Positions 56,327 through 64,000 of a stretch of DNA of 64,000 nucleotides are shown here, piece after piece (position 1 is the stretch's first letter; every line of letters begins with the position of its first letter). The position numbers and the translations under genes are program-made. The stretch is from Zoogloea sp. 1C4 (lineage in GTDB: Bacteria; Pseudomonadota; Gammaproteobacteria; Burkholderiales; Rhodocyclaceae), in the NCBI RefSeq assembly GCF_009469605.1, contig NZ_SSXU01000005.1:262475-326474 (forward strand), given 5' to 3'. The notes under the pieces are model-generated. The model was not told the origin of the DNA. It did no database searches and was given only the letters and a program-made list of their open reading frames with translations.

Positions 56327-57558
56327 GCCTGTCGATGGCGGCCCTCCTGCGGCGGGGCGAGGTGCTGGCGGTGACCGCCGCACCCGGCGGCCAGCGCCTG
56401 CTCCACTTTGCGCTGGTGCAGGCGGTGTGCGGCACCGAGGCGCTGGGGCGCTTCGCCAACGATCTGTCGATCGCCATGATGCTGGGCCTTTTCTCGGCGG
56501 TGGGCTGGTCGGCGCTGGTGCTGGCCCGCGTGCCGGTGGCCGGCGAAGGCCGCGCCGCGCCGGTGATGCTGGGGCTGGCCCGGGGCGCGGTGGTGTTCAC
56601 CCTGCTCGCCTGCCTGCCTTTGCCGCTGCTGGCGTGGGGCGGCTGGCTGTTCGAGCCGGGCTGGACGGCGCTGCTGCTGGCCGGCTGGACGGCCTACACC
56701 GTGGCCCGCCACTACGGCCTGGCGCTGACGTGCTACCGCCCGCTGCTGGTGCTGGAAACCCTGCTGGTGGTGCTGCTCACCGCCGGCATCGTGGTGGATG
56801 GCGGGCGTCACCGCTGGATGCCTTACGCCGCGCTGGCGGTGCCCACTGCGCTGCTGGGCCTCGCCGGCCTGGTCCACCTGATGCGCCACCGGGGGCACGA
56901 AGCCGCCGCGCTGCCCGCCGGCAGTGCCCGCACCTCGGCCGAGCAGGCGGCGCTCAATTTCGTCAGCGCCGGCATGTCGATGATCCTCGTGCCCTTCACC
57001 GTGCGGGTGGCGGGCGAGGGCTACGGCGGGCTGGTGGCGCTGATCGGCAGCCTGACCAGCGTGCTGCTGCTGTTTCCGCGCGCCCTCAGCTTCAACGCGC
57101 TGCCGGCGCTGGCCAGGGTGGTGCGTCAGGCCGGGCATCGCGAGGTGCGGGCGACCCTCGACACCCTGCGCCACGACCTGATCCGCGTGAACACCGCCCT
57201 CAGCGTGCTGGCCGTGCTGGCCTGGTGCGGCCTGGCGTGGTGGGGCCAGCGGCCCGATTTTGCCCTGGCCGGCGCCACCGCGATCTTCGTGCTCCAGCTC
57301 GCCAGCTTCTACGTGGGCCAGCTGGTGCTGCCGGAAGCCAATTATCTCCAGACCGTCGAGGAAACCCGCCTGCCGCTGCGGGTGAATGTGCTCTCGCTGG
57401 TGATCTTCGTCGCCGCCTGCGGGCTGGTGATGCTCGTTGCACCGCCGGGGGTGGATGCGGTGCTGTGTCTGTTTGCCGTTCTTCTGGGCGCGACCCTGTC
57501 GCGCAACCTGTTATTGCGCCGGGCCGTGTTGCGCCGCGCGCCGGAGGTTTTTGCATGA
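56323..57558 (+). CDS. Wzx-like polysaccharide flippase
   Basis: 411 residues, about 12 hydrophobic helices with an MVF-type pattern: RFANDLSIAMMLGLFSAVGW near the start and VSAGMSMILVPFTVRVAGEG in the middle. Likely translocates lipid-linked repeat units across the inner membrane. Both flanks overlap by ATGA (polymerase upstream, GINT1-like downstream). Confidence 0.75.
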   Translation: MSLSMAALLRRGEVLAVTAAPGGQRLLHFALVQAVCGTEALGRFANDLSIAMMLGLFSAVGWSALVLARVPVAGEGRAAPVMLGLARGAVVFTLLACLPLPLLAWGGWLFEPGWTALLLAGWTAYTVARHYGLALTCYRPLLVLETLLVVLLTAGIVVDGGRHRWMPYAALAVPTALLGLAGLVHLMRHRGHEAAALPAGSARTSAEQAALNFVSAGMSMILVPFTVRVAGEGYGGLVALIGSLTSVLLLFPRALSFNALPALARVVRQAGHREVRATLDTLRHDLIRVNTALSVLAVLAWCGLAWWGQRPDFALAGATAIFVLQLASFYVGQLVLPEANYLQTVEETRLPLRVNVLSLVIFVAACGLVMLVAPPGVDAVLCLFAVLLGATLSRNLLLRRAVLRRAPEVFA

Positions 57559-59186
57559 ACTTGCCGCGTTCGGAGGCCGCGATGACCGTGCGCCTCGCTG
57601 TTTTCCTCCCGGCCGGGCCGGTGCCCAGCTGGGTTGTCCGTCTGGTGGGCGACTGCCTCGACTTGCCCGATGTGCGTCTCGTTGCGCTGCTGCGCGATGC
57701 GTCGCCGCTGCCGGCCGCCGACTGGGCCGACCGGGTCGACGAGATGGTCTTCGACCGGGGTGCCTCGCCGCTGCGTCTGGCGGAGCTGCCGACCCCGGCC
57801 GGCGTGGCCGAGTGGATCGCGCCGACCGCCGAGCCCGCCGACGCCTGGCTCGCCACCCGGGGCTGTGACGTGCTGCTCGACCTGCGCACCGCGCCGATGC
57901 CGATGGCCGTCAGCCCGACCCATCACTGGGCGCTGATGCTCTCCGGCCGCCCGGCGGTCACCCCGCTGGCGGGCGCCGATCCGGTGGTGGAGGGCGCCGA
58001 CAGCACGGTGATCCAGCTCGAAACCATCCCCGGCGGCGCGGTGATCGACACCTCGCTGGGGGCTTCGTGCACCTTCTCGATCCGCCGCAACCGCCGTCGT
58101 GCCATCGCCAAGGGTATGGGCATGGTGCGTCGGGCGCTGGTGCGCCTGACGGCGGAGGGCGCCGTGGCGCCGCTGCCCGAAGTGCCGGCCGGCGGCGTGG
58201 ATGCCTTTCCGGGTAGCCCTGCGGCCCAGCGCTTTGCCACCCTGGTGCGGCGCACCGTGTCGCGCTCGGCGTCGAAGGCCCTGAGCCGCGACCAGTGGGG
58301 GCTGGCGCTGGTGTTCGAGGATGCGCTGTGCCTCGATCCGGCCCGCGCGACCCTGATCCATCCGCCCGCAGACCGCTTCTGGGCCGACCCGATGGTGTGG
58401 CCGGCAGAAGGCGGCGGCTGGTGGGTGTTCATCGAAGAGGTGATCTACAAGGAAGGCCGCGGCACCCTCAAGGCGATGCGCGTGCAGCCGGATGGCAGCT
58501 GGGCCGAGCCGGTGTCGGTGATGGTGCGTCCGTGGCACCTCTCCTACCCCTTCCTGTTCGAATGGGAAGGCCAGCTGTGGATGGTGCCGGAGAGCGGTGC
58601 CAACCGCAGCGTGGAGCTCTACCGCTGCGTGAACCTGCCCGACCACTGGGAGAAGGTCGCCGACATCATGACCGGCATCGACATGGTGGATGCCACGCTT
58701 TTCGAGCACGAAGGCCGCTGGTGGATGCTCGGCAACGTCACCGAGCCGGGCGCCGACAAGCACGACGAGCTGCACGCCTACTACGCCGACAGCCCGCTGG
58801 GCCCGTGGCAACCCCACGCCGCCAACCCGGTGGTGGCCGATGCGCGCTTCGCCCGCCCGGCCGGGCCGCTCTTCATGCGGGACGGCAAGCTGCTGCGGCC
58901 GGCCCAGGAATGCGTGCCCGAATACGGCCACGCGCTGAGCCTGCGGCGCATCGAGCGGCTTACGCCCACCGAGTACATCGAACACACCGAGCAGCGGATC
59001 GAGCCGGGCTGGAAGCCGGGGATTGCCTGCGTGCACACCCTCAGCCACGCGCCGGGGCTCACTGTTTTTGACTTTCTGACAAGACGGTCACGCTTTGCGG
59101 CGGTGCGCGGCAAGCGCCCCGTGCCCTCCGCCACGGGTCGCAGCGATGGTGGCCGGGATAATTCCGACGGGAAAACAGCGCAATGA
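57555..59186 (+). CDS. GINT1-like five-bladed propeller protein of the exopolysaccharide locus
   Basis: 543 residues. The N-terminal 200 resemble a formyltransferase- or GT-like alpha/beta region (LAVFLPAGPVPSWVVRL, DVLLDLRTAPMPM). The C-terminal 270 form a beta-propeller like the N-terminal domain of plant GINT1 and bacterial glycosyl homologues: RFWADPMVWPAEGGGWWVF, FIEEVIYKEGRGTLKAM, PFLFEWEGQLWMVPES and FEHEGRWWMLGNV. Such bacterial proteins occur in capsule clusters and are suspected of sugar transfer. Overlaps the flippase and WecG-like genes by four bases each. Activity not established. Confidence 0.7.
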   Translation: MNLPRSEAAMTVRLAVFLPAGPVPSWVVRLVGDCLDLPDVRLVALLRDASPLPAADWADRVDEMVFDRGASPLRLAELPTPAGVAEWIAPTAEPADAWLATRGCDVLLDLRTAPMPMAVSPTHHWALMLSGRPAVTPLAGADPVVEGADSTVIQLETIPGGAVIDTSLGASCTFSIRRNRRRAIAKGMGMVRRALVRLTAEGAVAPLPEVPAGGVDAFPGSPAAQRFATLVRRTVSRSASKALSRDQWGLALVFEDALCLDPARATLIHPPADRFWADPMVWPAEGGGWWVFIEEVIYKEGRGTLKAMRVQPDGSWAEPVSVMVRPWHLSYPFLFEWEGQLWMVPESGANRSVELYRCVNLPDHWEKVADIMTGIDMVDATLFEHEGRWWMLGNVTEPGADKHDELHAYYADSPLGPWQPHAANPVVADARFARPAGPLFMRDGKLLRPAQECVPEYGHALSLRRIERLTPTEYIEHTEQRIEPGWKPGIACVHTLSHAPGLTVFDFLTRRSRFAAVRGKRPVPSATGRSDGGRDNSDGKTAQ

Positions 59187-59914
59187 GAATTGATTTGATG
59201 GGATGCAAGGTGGACAACCTGAACATGGAAGAGACCCTCGGCGTCGTCGAGGGCTTCATCCATGCGGGCACGCCGCACCAGCACGTGGTGGTCAATGTCG
59301 ACAAGATCGTCAAGGCCAACCGCGACCCCGCATTGCGTCAGATCATCAACGACTGCGACCTCATCAACGCCGACGGGATGCCCGTGGTGTGGGCCTCGCG
59401 CCTGCTCGGCAAGCCGCTCAAGGAGCGTGTCACCGGCGTCGATCTGTTTGAGGCGCTGATGGCCCAGGCCGCGAAGAAGGGCTGGCGCGTCTATCTGCTG
59501 GGCGCCCGTGAAGAGGTGGTGAGTGGCGTGGCGCGGCTGTATCCGGCCCGCTACCCCGGCCTCACCATCGCCGGCTACCGCAACGGCTACTGGAAGCCGG
59601 AGGAGGAAGCCCAGGTGGTCGAGCAGATCGCCGCGGCCCGCGCCGACATCCTGTTCGTGGCGATCAGCTCGCCCAAGAAGGAGGCCTTCCTCGCCCGCTA
59701 CCAGGCGGCGATGAAGATCCCCTTCGCGATGGGCGTGGGCGGCACCTTCGACGTGGCCGTAGGCCTCGTCAAGCGCGCCCCGGTGTGGATGCAGAACGCC
59801 GGGCTGGAGTGGTTCTACCGCTTCCTGCAGGAGCCGCGGCGGATGTTCCGCCGTTACTTCATCGACGACATGGCCTTCGTCGCGCTGTTTGCGCGCGAGT
59901 GGGTCCGGCGCTGA
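59183..59914 (+). CDS. WecG/TagA/CpsF-family glycosyltransferase (GT26)
   Basis: 243 residues. DGMPVVWASRLLGKPLKERVTG is the core TagA signature, preceded by VVVNVDKIVKANRDP and followed by RVYLLGA, LTIAGYRNGYW, LFVAISSPKKEAFL and GVGGTFDVAVG. It probably transfers N-acetylmannosamine-like or related sugars onto a lipid-linked acceptor. Membrane-associated through its C-terminal appendage (EWVRR). Confidence 0.9.
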   Translation: MRIDLMGCKVDNLNMEETLGVVEGFIHAGTPHQHVVVNVDKIVKANRDPALRQIINDCDLINADGMPVVWASRLLGKPLKERVTGVDLFEALMAQAAKKGWRVYLLGAREEVVSGVARLYPARYPGLTIAGYRNGYWKPEEEAQVVEQIAAARADILFVAISSPKKEAFLARYQAAMKIPFAMGVGGTFDVAVGLVKRAPVWMQNAGLEWFYRFLQEPRRMFRRYFIDDMAFVALFAREWVRR

Positions 59915-59929
59915 GACGGGAGGCACGGC

Positions 59930-61366
59930 ATGGGTATTGAAGACTGGGGCTACCGCTGGCTCAAGCGCTACATGGACGCCCCCCAGTGGGTGAAGGAGCC
60001 CCTCGGGCGCCTCTACAGCCTGCTGCCCGACCGGCTGCGCCACGGCAAGGACTTCGCGCGCTTCCGCGACGAGGCCAGCCTGACGGACGCGGCAGAGATC
60101 CAGCGCCTGTCCGAATCGCGCCTGCGCGAGACGCTGATGTGGGCGATCCAGACCGTGCCTGCCTACGCCGCGCTGGCCGCCCAGCTGCTCATCGACATGC
60201 CGCTCTCCGAACTGCTGGCGCTCTTCCCCCTGATGACCAAGCTCGACTACAAGCGCAACCCCGAGGCGTACCTCTCCACCGCCTGCGGCGAGGCCGAGCG
60301 CCTGCCCATGCAGACCAGCGGCTCGGTGGCCGAGCCCTTCAAGTTCGCATTGCAGAAGGGCGTGACCCGCTCCAAGGAGTCGGCCTACATCGAAGCCTTC
60401 AGCCGCCGCATCGGCCTGACCCGACAGGATGTGGTGCTCTCCCTGCGCGGGCGCAACATCCGCGGCGCGGCGGCCGACAACGGCCCCCTGCACAGCTACG
60501 AGCCGATCAAGCAGATGCTGTGGATCAGCCCCAACCACCTGGACGCCGCCTACATGCCCGGCCACGTGGATGCGGCCATCAAGTACGGGGTGAGCTTCAT
60601 CCAGGGCTACTCGTCGGCGGTCTATGAACTGGCCCGCTGGCTGGAATTCAACCCGGTGCCGCGCTTTACCCGGGCGGTGCGGGGCGTGCAGTTGTTCTCC
60701 GAATCCGCCGACGAAGGCATGGTGACGCTGATCGAGAAGGTCTTCGGCTGCCCGGTGCTGGTGCACTACGGCCACTCGGAGCGCTCGGTGATGGCCGGCT
60801 CGATGCCCGACGACCACCGTTACTTCGTGTGGCCGCTGTATGGCCACGTGGAGCTGGTGGACGAAGCCGGCCAGCCGATCACCGAACCCGGCGTGCAGGG
60901 CGAGGTGGTGGCAACCGGCTTCGACAACAAGGCGATGCCCTTCATCCGCTACCGCACCGGCGATCTCGCCATGTGGTCGGACCGCGCGCCCCATCCGGCG
61001 CTGCCCGGCTACCCGGTGCTCGAACGCATCGACGGCCGCAACAACGACTACTTCGTGGCCCGTGACGGCCGCCGGATTCCGGTGGCGTCCCTGGGTGGGC
61101 TGCGTCCGCCGGCCTTCCTGAAGGTGGAAGCCACCCAGTACGAACAGCACGAGCCGGGGCGGATCACCGTCCGCCTGCAATCGGCCGACCCCCTCGATCC
61201 CGCCGTGCTGGCGGTGATCGACGACTACTTCCGGACCAAGCTGCTGGGCCTCGTCGAAGCCGAGCTGCAGGTGGTGCCGCACATCGAGCGCACCGCCCGC
61301 GGCAAGCGCCGGCTGATGATCCAGCACCTCACCGAACGGCCCGCGGAGACCACCGCAAGAAACTAG
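59930..61366 (+). CDS. CapK/PaaK-like adenylate-forming protein, copy 1
   Basis: 478 residues of the PaaK superfamily as found in polysaccharide clusters (CapK). Seen: nucleotide loop MQTSGSVAEPFKF, YEPIKQMLWISPNHLD, YGHSERSVMAGSMPDD, RYRTGDLAMW (ribose/hinge Asp) and RTARGKRRLMI where the C-terminal catalytic-type Lys resides. Expected chemistry is activation of a carboxylate as adenylate, perhaps of a substituent for the polysaccharide (inference). Tandem with a paralogue starting 4 bases after its stop. Confidence 0.83.
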   Translation: MGIEDWGYRWLKRYMDAPQWVKEPLGRLYSLLPDRLRHGKDFARFRDEASLTDAAEIQRLSESRLRETLMWAIQTVPAYAALAAQLLIDMPLSELLALFPLMTKLDYKRNPEAYLSTACGEAERLPMQTSGSVAEPFKFALQKGVTRSKESAYIEAFSRRIGLTRQDVVLSLRGRNIRGAAADNGPLHSYEPIKQMLWISPNHLDAAYMPGHVDAAIKYGVSFIQGYSSAVYELARWLEFNPVPRFTRAVRGVQLFSESADEGMVTLIEKVFGCPVLVHYGHSERSVMAGSMPDDHRYFVWPLYGHVELVDEAGQPITEPGVQGEVVATGFDNKAMPFIRYRTGDLAMWSDRAPHPALPGYPVLERIDGRNNDYFVARDGRRIPVASLGGLRPPAFLKVEATQYEQHEPGRITVRLQSADPLDPAVLAVIDDYFRTKLLGLVEAELQVVPHIERTARGKRRLMIQHLTERPAETTARN

Positions 61367-61370
61367 GATC

Positions 61371-62798
61371 ATGAGCGTCGAGGACCATCTCTACCGCTGG
61401 CTGGGCAAGTACCTGGATGCCCCCCAGTGGATCAAGACCCCCCTGGGACTGGCTTACGGCTGCCTGCCGAAGGCCATGCGCTACGGCACCGGCTACCGGC
61501 GTTTTCTCGCCGAGGCCCAGCTGCGCTGCCCAGAGAAGCTGAAGCTGCTCGCCGACGAGCGCCTGCGCCGCACCCTGCGCTGGGCCGCCGAGACCGTGCC
61601 GGCCTACGCTGGCGTGCTCGCGCTGCTGTGTGACGGCGCGCCGGTGGAGGCGTGGCTGGCGGCCTTCCCGTTGACCACGCGCCTCGACCTGAAACGCCAT
61701 CCCCAGGCCTACCGCTCCACCGCCTGCCCGCCGGACGCCGGCCTGCCGATGCAGACCAGCGGCTCCTCGTCCGAGCCCCTGCGCTTTCTACTCGAACGCG
61801 GCCTGACCCGCTGCAAGGAGACCGCGTACATCGACAGCTTCAATCGTCGCCTGGGCTACCGCCGCCGCGTCACCATCCTGTCCCTGCGCGGCCGCAACGT
61901 GCGCGGCGCGGAGGAGGGCGTGACCCACAGCTACGACCCGATCAAGCGGATGCTGGCGGTGAGCCCCAATCACCTCACCGATGAACTGATGCCGGGCCAC
62001 GTGGAGGCCGCGCGGCGCCACCGGGTGAGCGGCATCCAGGGCTACCCGTCGGCGGTGTACCTGTTTGCCAACTGGCTGGACAAGCACCCCGAGCACGCGG
62101 ATTTCGTCCGTCGCGTGCGGGGCGTGCAGCTGTTCTCCGAGACCGTCGAGCCCTTCATGCTCGACACCATCCGGCGCGTGTTCCCGTGCCCGGTGCTGCT
62201 GCATTACGGGCACTCGGAGCGCGCCGTGATGGCCGCCTCGATGCCCGACGACCCGCGTTATTTCGTGTGGCCGCTGTACGGCAAGGTCGAGCTGATCGAC
62301 CACGAAGGCTGCGTCATCACCGAGCGGGGCGTCTCCGGCGAGATCGTCGTCACCGGCTTCGACAACCGGGTGATGCCCTTCATCCGCTACCGCACCGGCG
62401 ACATCGCCCAGTGGTCCACCGGTCCGGAACACCCGGATCTGCCGGGCTTCGCGGTGCTCGAACGCATCGAGGGGCGCGACTCCGACTTCATCTACGGCCG
62501 CGACGGCCGGGCGATCCCCATGACGTCGGTGGGCGGCCTGCGTCCGCCGGCCTTTGCGCGGATCGACGCGGTGCAGTACGAGCAGTTCGAGCCAGGCCGC
62601 CTGATCGTGCGCCTGCAGGCGGGGGGCGGCCTCTCCCGCGAGACCTGCTGCGAGCTGCAGCAGTTCTTCCACAGCAAGTTCCACGGCATGGTGGATGCCG
62701 AGCTGCGCGAGGTGTCGTCCATGGCGCGCACCGCCAACGGCAAGCTGCGCACCATCGTCCAGCACATCAGCGCCGAGGCAGAGGTGACCCATGCGTGA
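61371..62798 (+). CDS. CapK/PaaK-like adenylate-forming protein, copy 2
   Basis: 475 residues, clearly a paralogue of the preceding protein along the full length (YLDAPQWIKTPLGLAYGCLP, MQTSGSSSEPLRFLL, YDPIKRMLAVSPNHLTDELM, YGHSERAVMAASMPDD, RYRTGDIAQW, RTANGKLRTIV). Key motifs are intact in both copies, so neither looks degenerate. The 3' end overlaps the GT4 gene by 8 bases. Confidence 0.83.
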   Translation: MSVEDHLYRWLGKYLDAPQWIKTPLGLAYGCLPKAMRYGTGYRRFLAEAQLRCPEKLKLLADERLRRTLRWAAETVPAYAGVLALLCDGAPVEAWLAAFPLTTRLDLKRHPQAYRSTACPPDAGLPMQTSGSSSEPLRFLLERGLTRCKETAYIDSFNRRLGYRRRVTILSLRGRNVRGAEEGVTHSYDPIKRMLAVSPNHLTDELMPGHVEAARRHRVSGIQGYPSAVYLFANWLDKHPEHADFVRRVRGVQLFSETVEPFMLDTIRRVFPCPVLLHYGHSERAVMAASMPDDPRYFVWPLYGKVELIDHEGCVITERGVSGEIVVTGFDNRVMPFIRYRTGDIAQWSTGPEHPDLPGFAVLERIEGRDSDFIYGRDGRAIPMTSVGGLRPPAFARIDAVQYEQFEPGRLIVRLQAGGGLSRETCCELQQFFHSKFHGMVDAELREVSSMARTANGKLRTIVQHISAEAEVTHA

Positions 62799-63879
62799 GA
62801 AGGGTGCGCCGATGCTGGTGATGCTCGGGCCGGATATCCAGTCCCGCGGCGGGATCGCCTCGGTGATGCGGATCTGGCAGGACGCGGGTTTCGGCGGCCG
62901 CCGGCCGGTGCTGCATCTGCCGACCTACGCCGACGGCAGCGCCGTCGCCAAGCTTGTGGTTTTCACCGGCGCGCTGCTGCGCTTCTGCCTGATGCTGGCC
63001 CTGGGCCGGGTGGCGGCGGTCCACGCCCACTCGGCGTCCAACGCCAGCTTCCGCCGCAAGAGCCTGCTGCTGGCGCTGGCCCGGCTGGCCGGCAAACCGT
63101 ACATCTTTCATCTGCACGGGGGCGCCTTCGATCGTTACCACGCGGATGCATCGGCGCTGGAGCGGGCGTGGATCAACCGCAGCGTGCGCGGCGCCGAGGT
63201 GGTCTTCGTGCTCTCCGAAAGCTGGGCGGAATGGCTGCGCAAGCACATCGGCCATCCGGACGTGCGTGTGCTGCCCAACCCGGTGCTGCCCGTGCAGCTT
63301 CCGCCCGATGTGCCGCGCGAACCCCATACGCTGCTGTTCCTGGGCAGGCTGGAAGACGCCAAGGGCGTGTTCGTGCTGATCGACGCGCTGGCGCGGCTGG
63401 CTGGCACGCGCCCCGACCTGCGGGTGATCCTCGCGGGCGAAGGCGATGTGGCGCGGGTGCGCGCAGCCGCGGTGGCCGCAGGTGTGGCCGAGCGGGTCGA
63501 GCTGCCTGGCTGGGTGGCGGGCGAGGCCAAGGCCCGTCTGCTGGCCCGGGCCGGCATATTTTTGCTGCCGTCACGTTTTGAAGGCGTGCCGATGGCGCTG
63601 CTCGAAGCCCAGGCCGCGGGCCTGCCGGTGGTGGCAACCCGCGTGGGCGGGATTCCCCAGGTGGTGACCGATGGCTACAACGGCACGTTGGCCGAGCCCG
63701 ACGACGTGGCCTCGCTGGTGACGGCCCTCAAGCCGCTGCTGGCCGATGCTGCGCTGGCACGGCGGATGGGCGAGGCGGGGCGCGAGCGGGTGCTCGACAG
63801 CTATGGCATCGAACGGGTGCGGGCGATGGTTGAGTCCGCCTGGCAATGCCTCGACCGTGCGTCCGGCGGAAAGGACTGA
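62791..63879 (+). CDS. Glycosyltransferase family 4
   Basis: 362 residues. GT-B fold: N-terminal LGPDIQSRGGIASVMRIWQD and FHLHGGAFDRYHAD; C-terminal nucleotide-sugar site LLFLGRLEDAKGVFVLIDAL, LPGWVAGEAKARLL and the EX7E region LPSRFEGVPMALLEAQAAGL. A retaining transferase that probably adds a sugar to the repeat unit. Start at 62791 overlaps the upstream gene; 62812 is an alternative. Last gene before the IS110 element. Confidence 0.9.
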   Translation: MREKGAPMLVMLGPDIQSRGGIASVMRIWQDAGFGGRRPVLHLPTYADGSAVAKLVVFTGALLRFCLMLALGRVAAVHAHSASNASFRRKSLLLALARLAGKPYIFHLHGGAFDRYHADASALERAWINRSVRGAEVVFVLSESWAEWLRKHIGHPDVRVLPNPVLPVQLPPDVPREPHTLLFLGRLEDAKGVFVLIDALARLAGTRPDLRVILAGEGDVARVRAAAVAAGVAERVELPGWVAGEAKARLLARAGIFLLPSRFEGVPMALLEAQAAGLPVVATRVGGIPQVVTDGYNGTLAEPDDVASLVTALKPLLADAALARRMGEAGRERVLDSYGIERVRAMVESAWQCLDRASGGKD

Positions 63880-63895
63880 GTAACCGTCTTCGAAG

Positions 63896-64000
63896 TCAAG
63901 CGCAATGAAGCGACTTGTCCCAAGGTTTTGCAGTGCGCACCATGGCGTTGAGCGTGGTGAGCAACTTGCGCATGCAAGCGACCAGGGCGACCTTGGGCAA
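63896..64000 (-). CDS. IS110-family transposase, C-terminal end (cut by window edge)
   Basis: The minus-strand frame entering from the right edge encodes 34 residues ending at the TGA at 63896: LPKVALVACMRKLLTTLNAM and then VRTAKPW. ALVACMRKLLT.LNAM is the conserved end of IS110-type DEDD transposases. The 16 bases between the GT4 stop and this gene hold the element's left end. Confidence 0.8.
   Translation of the reverse strand: MPKVALVACMRKLLTTLNAMVRTAKPWDKSLHCA

Noticed and set aside
58781..61372. 863-codon minus-strand frame across the GINT1-like, GT26 and CapK genes
   Set aside because: Opposes three well-supported genes and is His/Gly/Val-rich, as expected of antisense translation.

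Overview
The window is GC-rich chromosomal DNA, dense in genes and mostly one strand per block. Gene content points to a betaproteobacterium of the Rhodocyclales, in the Azoarcus/Aromatoleum/Thauera/Zoogloea neighbourhood. The pointers are a tungsten aldehyde oxidoreductase operon of the AorABC type, PrpE, AcnB, a B12-dependent ribonucleotide reductase and an EpsL/E/F/G exopolysaccharide locus. The genus is an inference from content; no rRNA or tRNA gene was seen.

Layout. 1-2709: 3' end of a propionyl-CoA synthetase gene with a strong terminator, then a small secreted protein and a CapA-type protein. 2716-10690: a tungsten island. moeA diverges from aorA-aorB-aorC, a MoaD-like carrier, a small unknown protein and tupB-tupC-tupA (tungstate import). 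Cofactor insertion, enzyme, redox partner and metal supply are therefore together. 10691-11009 holds an array of 12-13 small palindromes at an exact 21-bp period, followed by a secreted hydratase-like protein. 11931-15527 encodes a 1198-residue TIR-CHAT-STAND-TPR protein, a candidate immune or cell-death protein. 15591-24452 is mixed housekeeping: xpt, an orphan TAXI receptor, dusC, a TrmB-like methyltransferase, a YecA/UPF0149 protein, an acyltransferase-SGNH protein, YkgJ, LysM/BON, S4, GST and YchJ.

24652-30406: a Cache-HAMP hybrid-free histidine kinase with a CheY-like partner, then acnB with a terminator. 30635-41306: two paralogous MerR-HTH/degenerate-receiver regulators lead into a chemotaxis operon (short MCP, cheY, STAS protein, cheA, MCP, cheW, cheR, cheD, cheB). 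CheA carries an inserted pair of MshEN-like motifs. 41470-48817: GST, nrdJ (minus strand) with candidate NrdR boxes, a decayed ORF, a PepSY membrane protein and an MBL/beta-CASP protein whose stop codon lies inside a REP-like palindrome.

48977-63879 is an exopolysaccharide locus. A polyprenyl glycosylphosphotransferase gene diverges from epsL, epsE, epsF, epsG, a Wzy-like polymerase, a Wzx-like flippase, a GINT1-like protein, a WecG/TagA glycosyltransferase, two tandem CapK/PaaK-like adenylate-forming proteins and a GT4 glycosyltransferase. Most of these overlap or nearly touch. The right edge enters the 3' end of an IS110-family transposase gene.

The signals I consider least explained are the 21-bp-phased palindrome array, the TIR-CHAT-STAND-TPR protein, and the MshEN-like (possible cyclic-di-GMP) modules in both CheA and EpsG.
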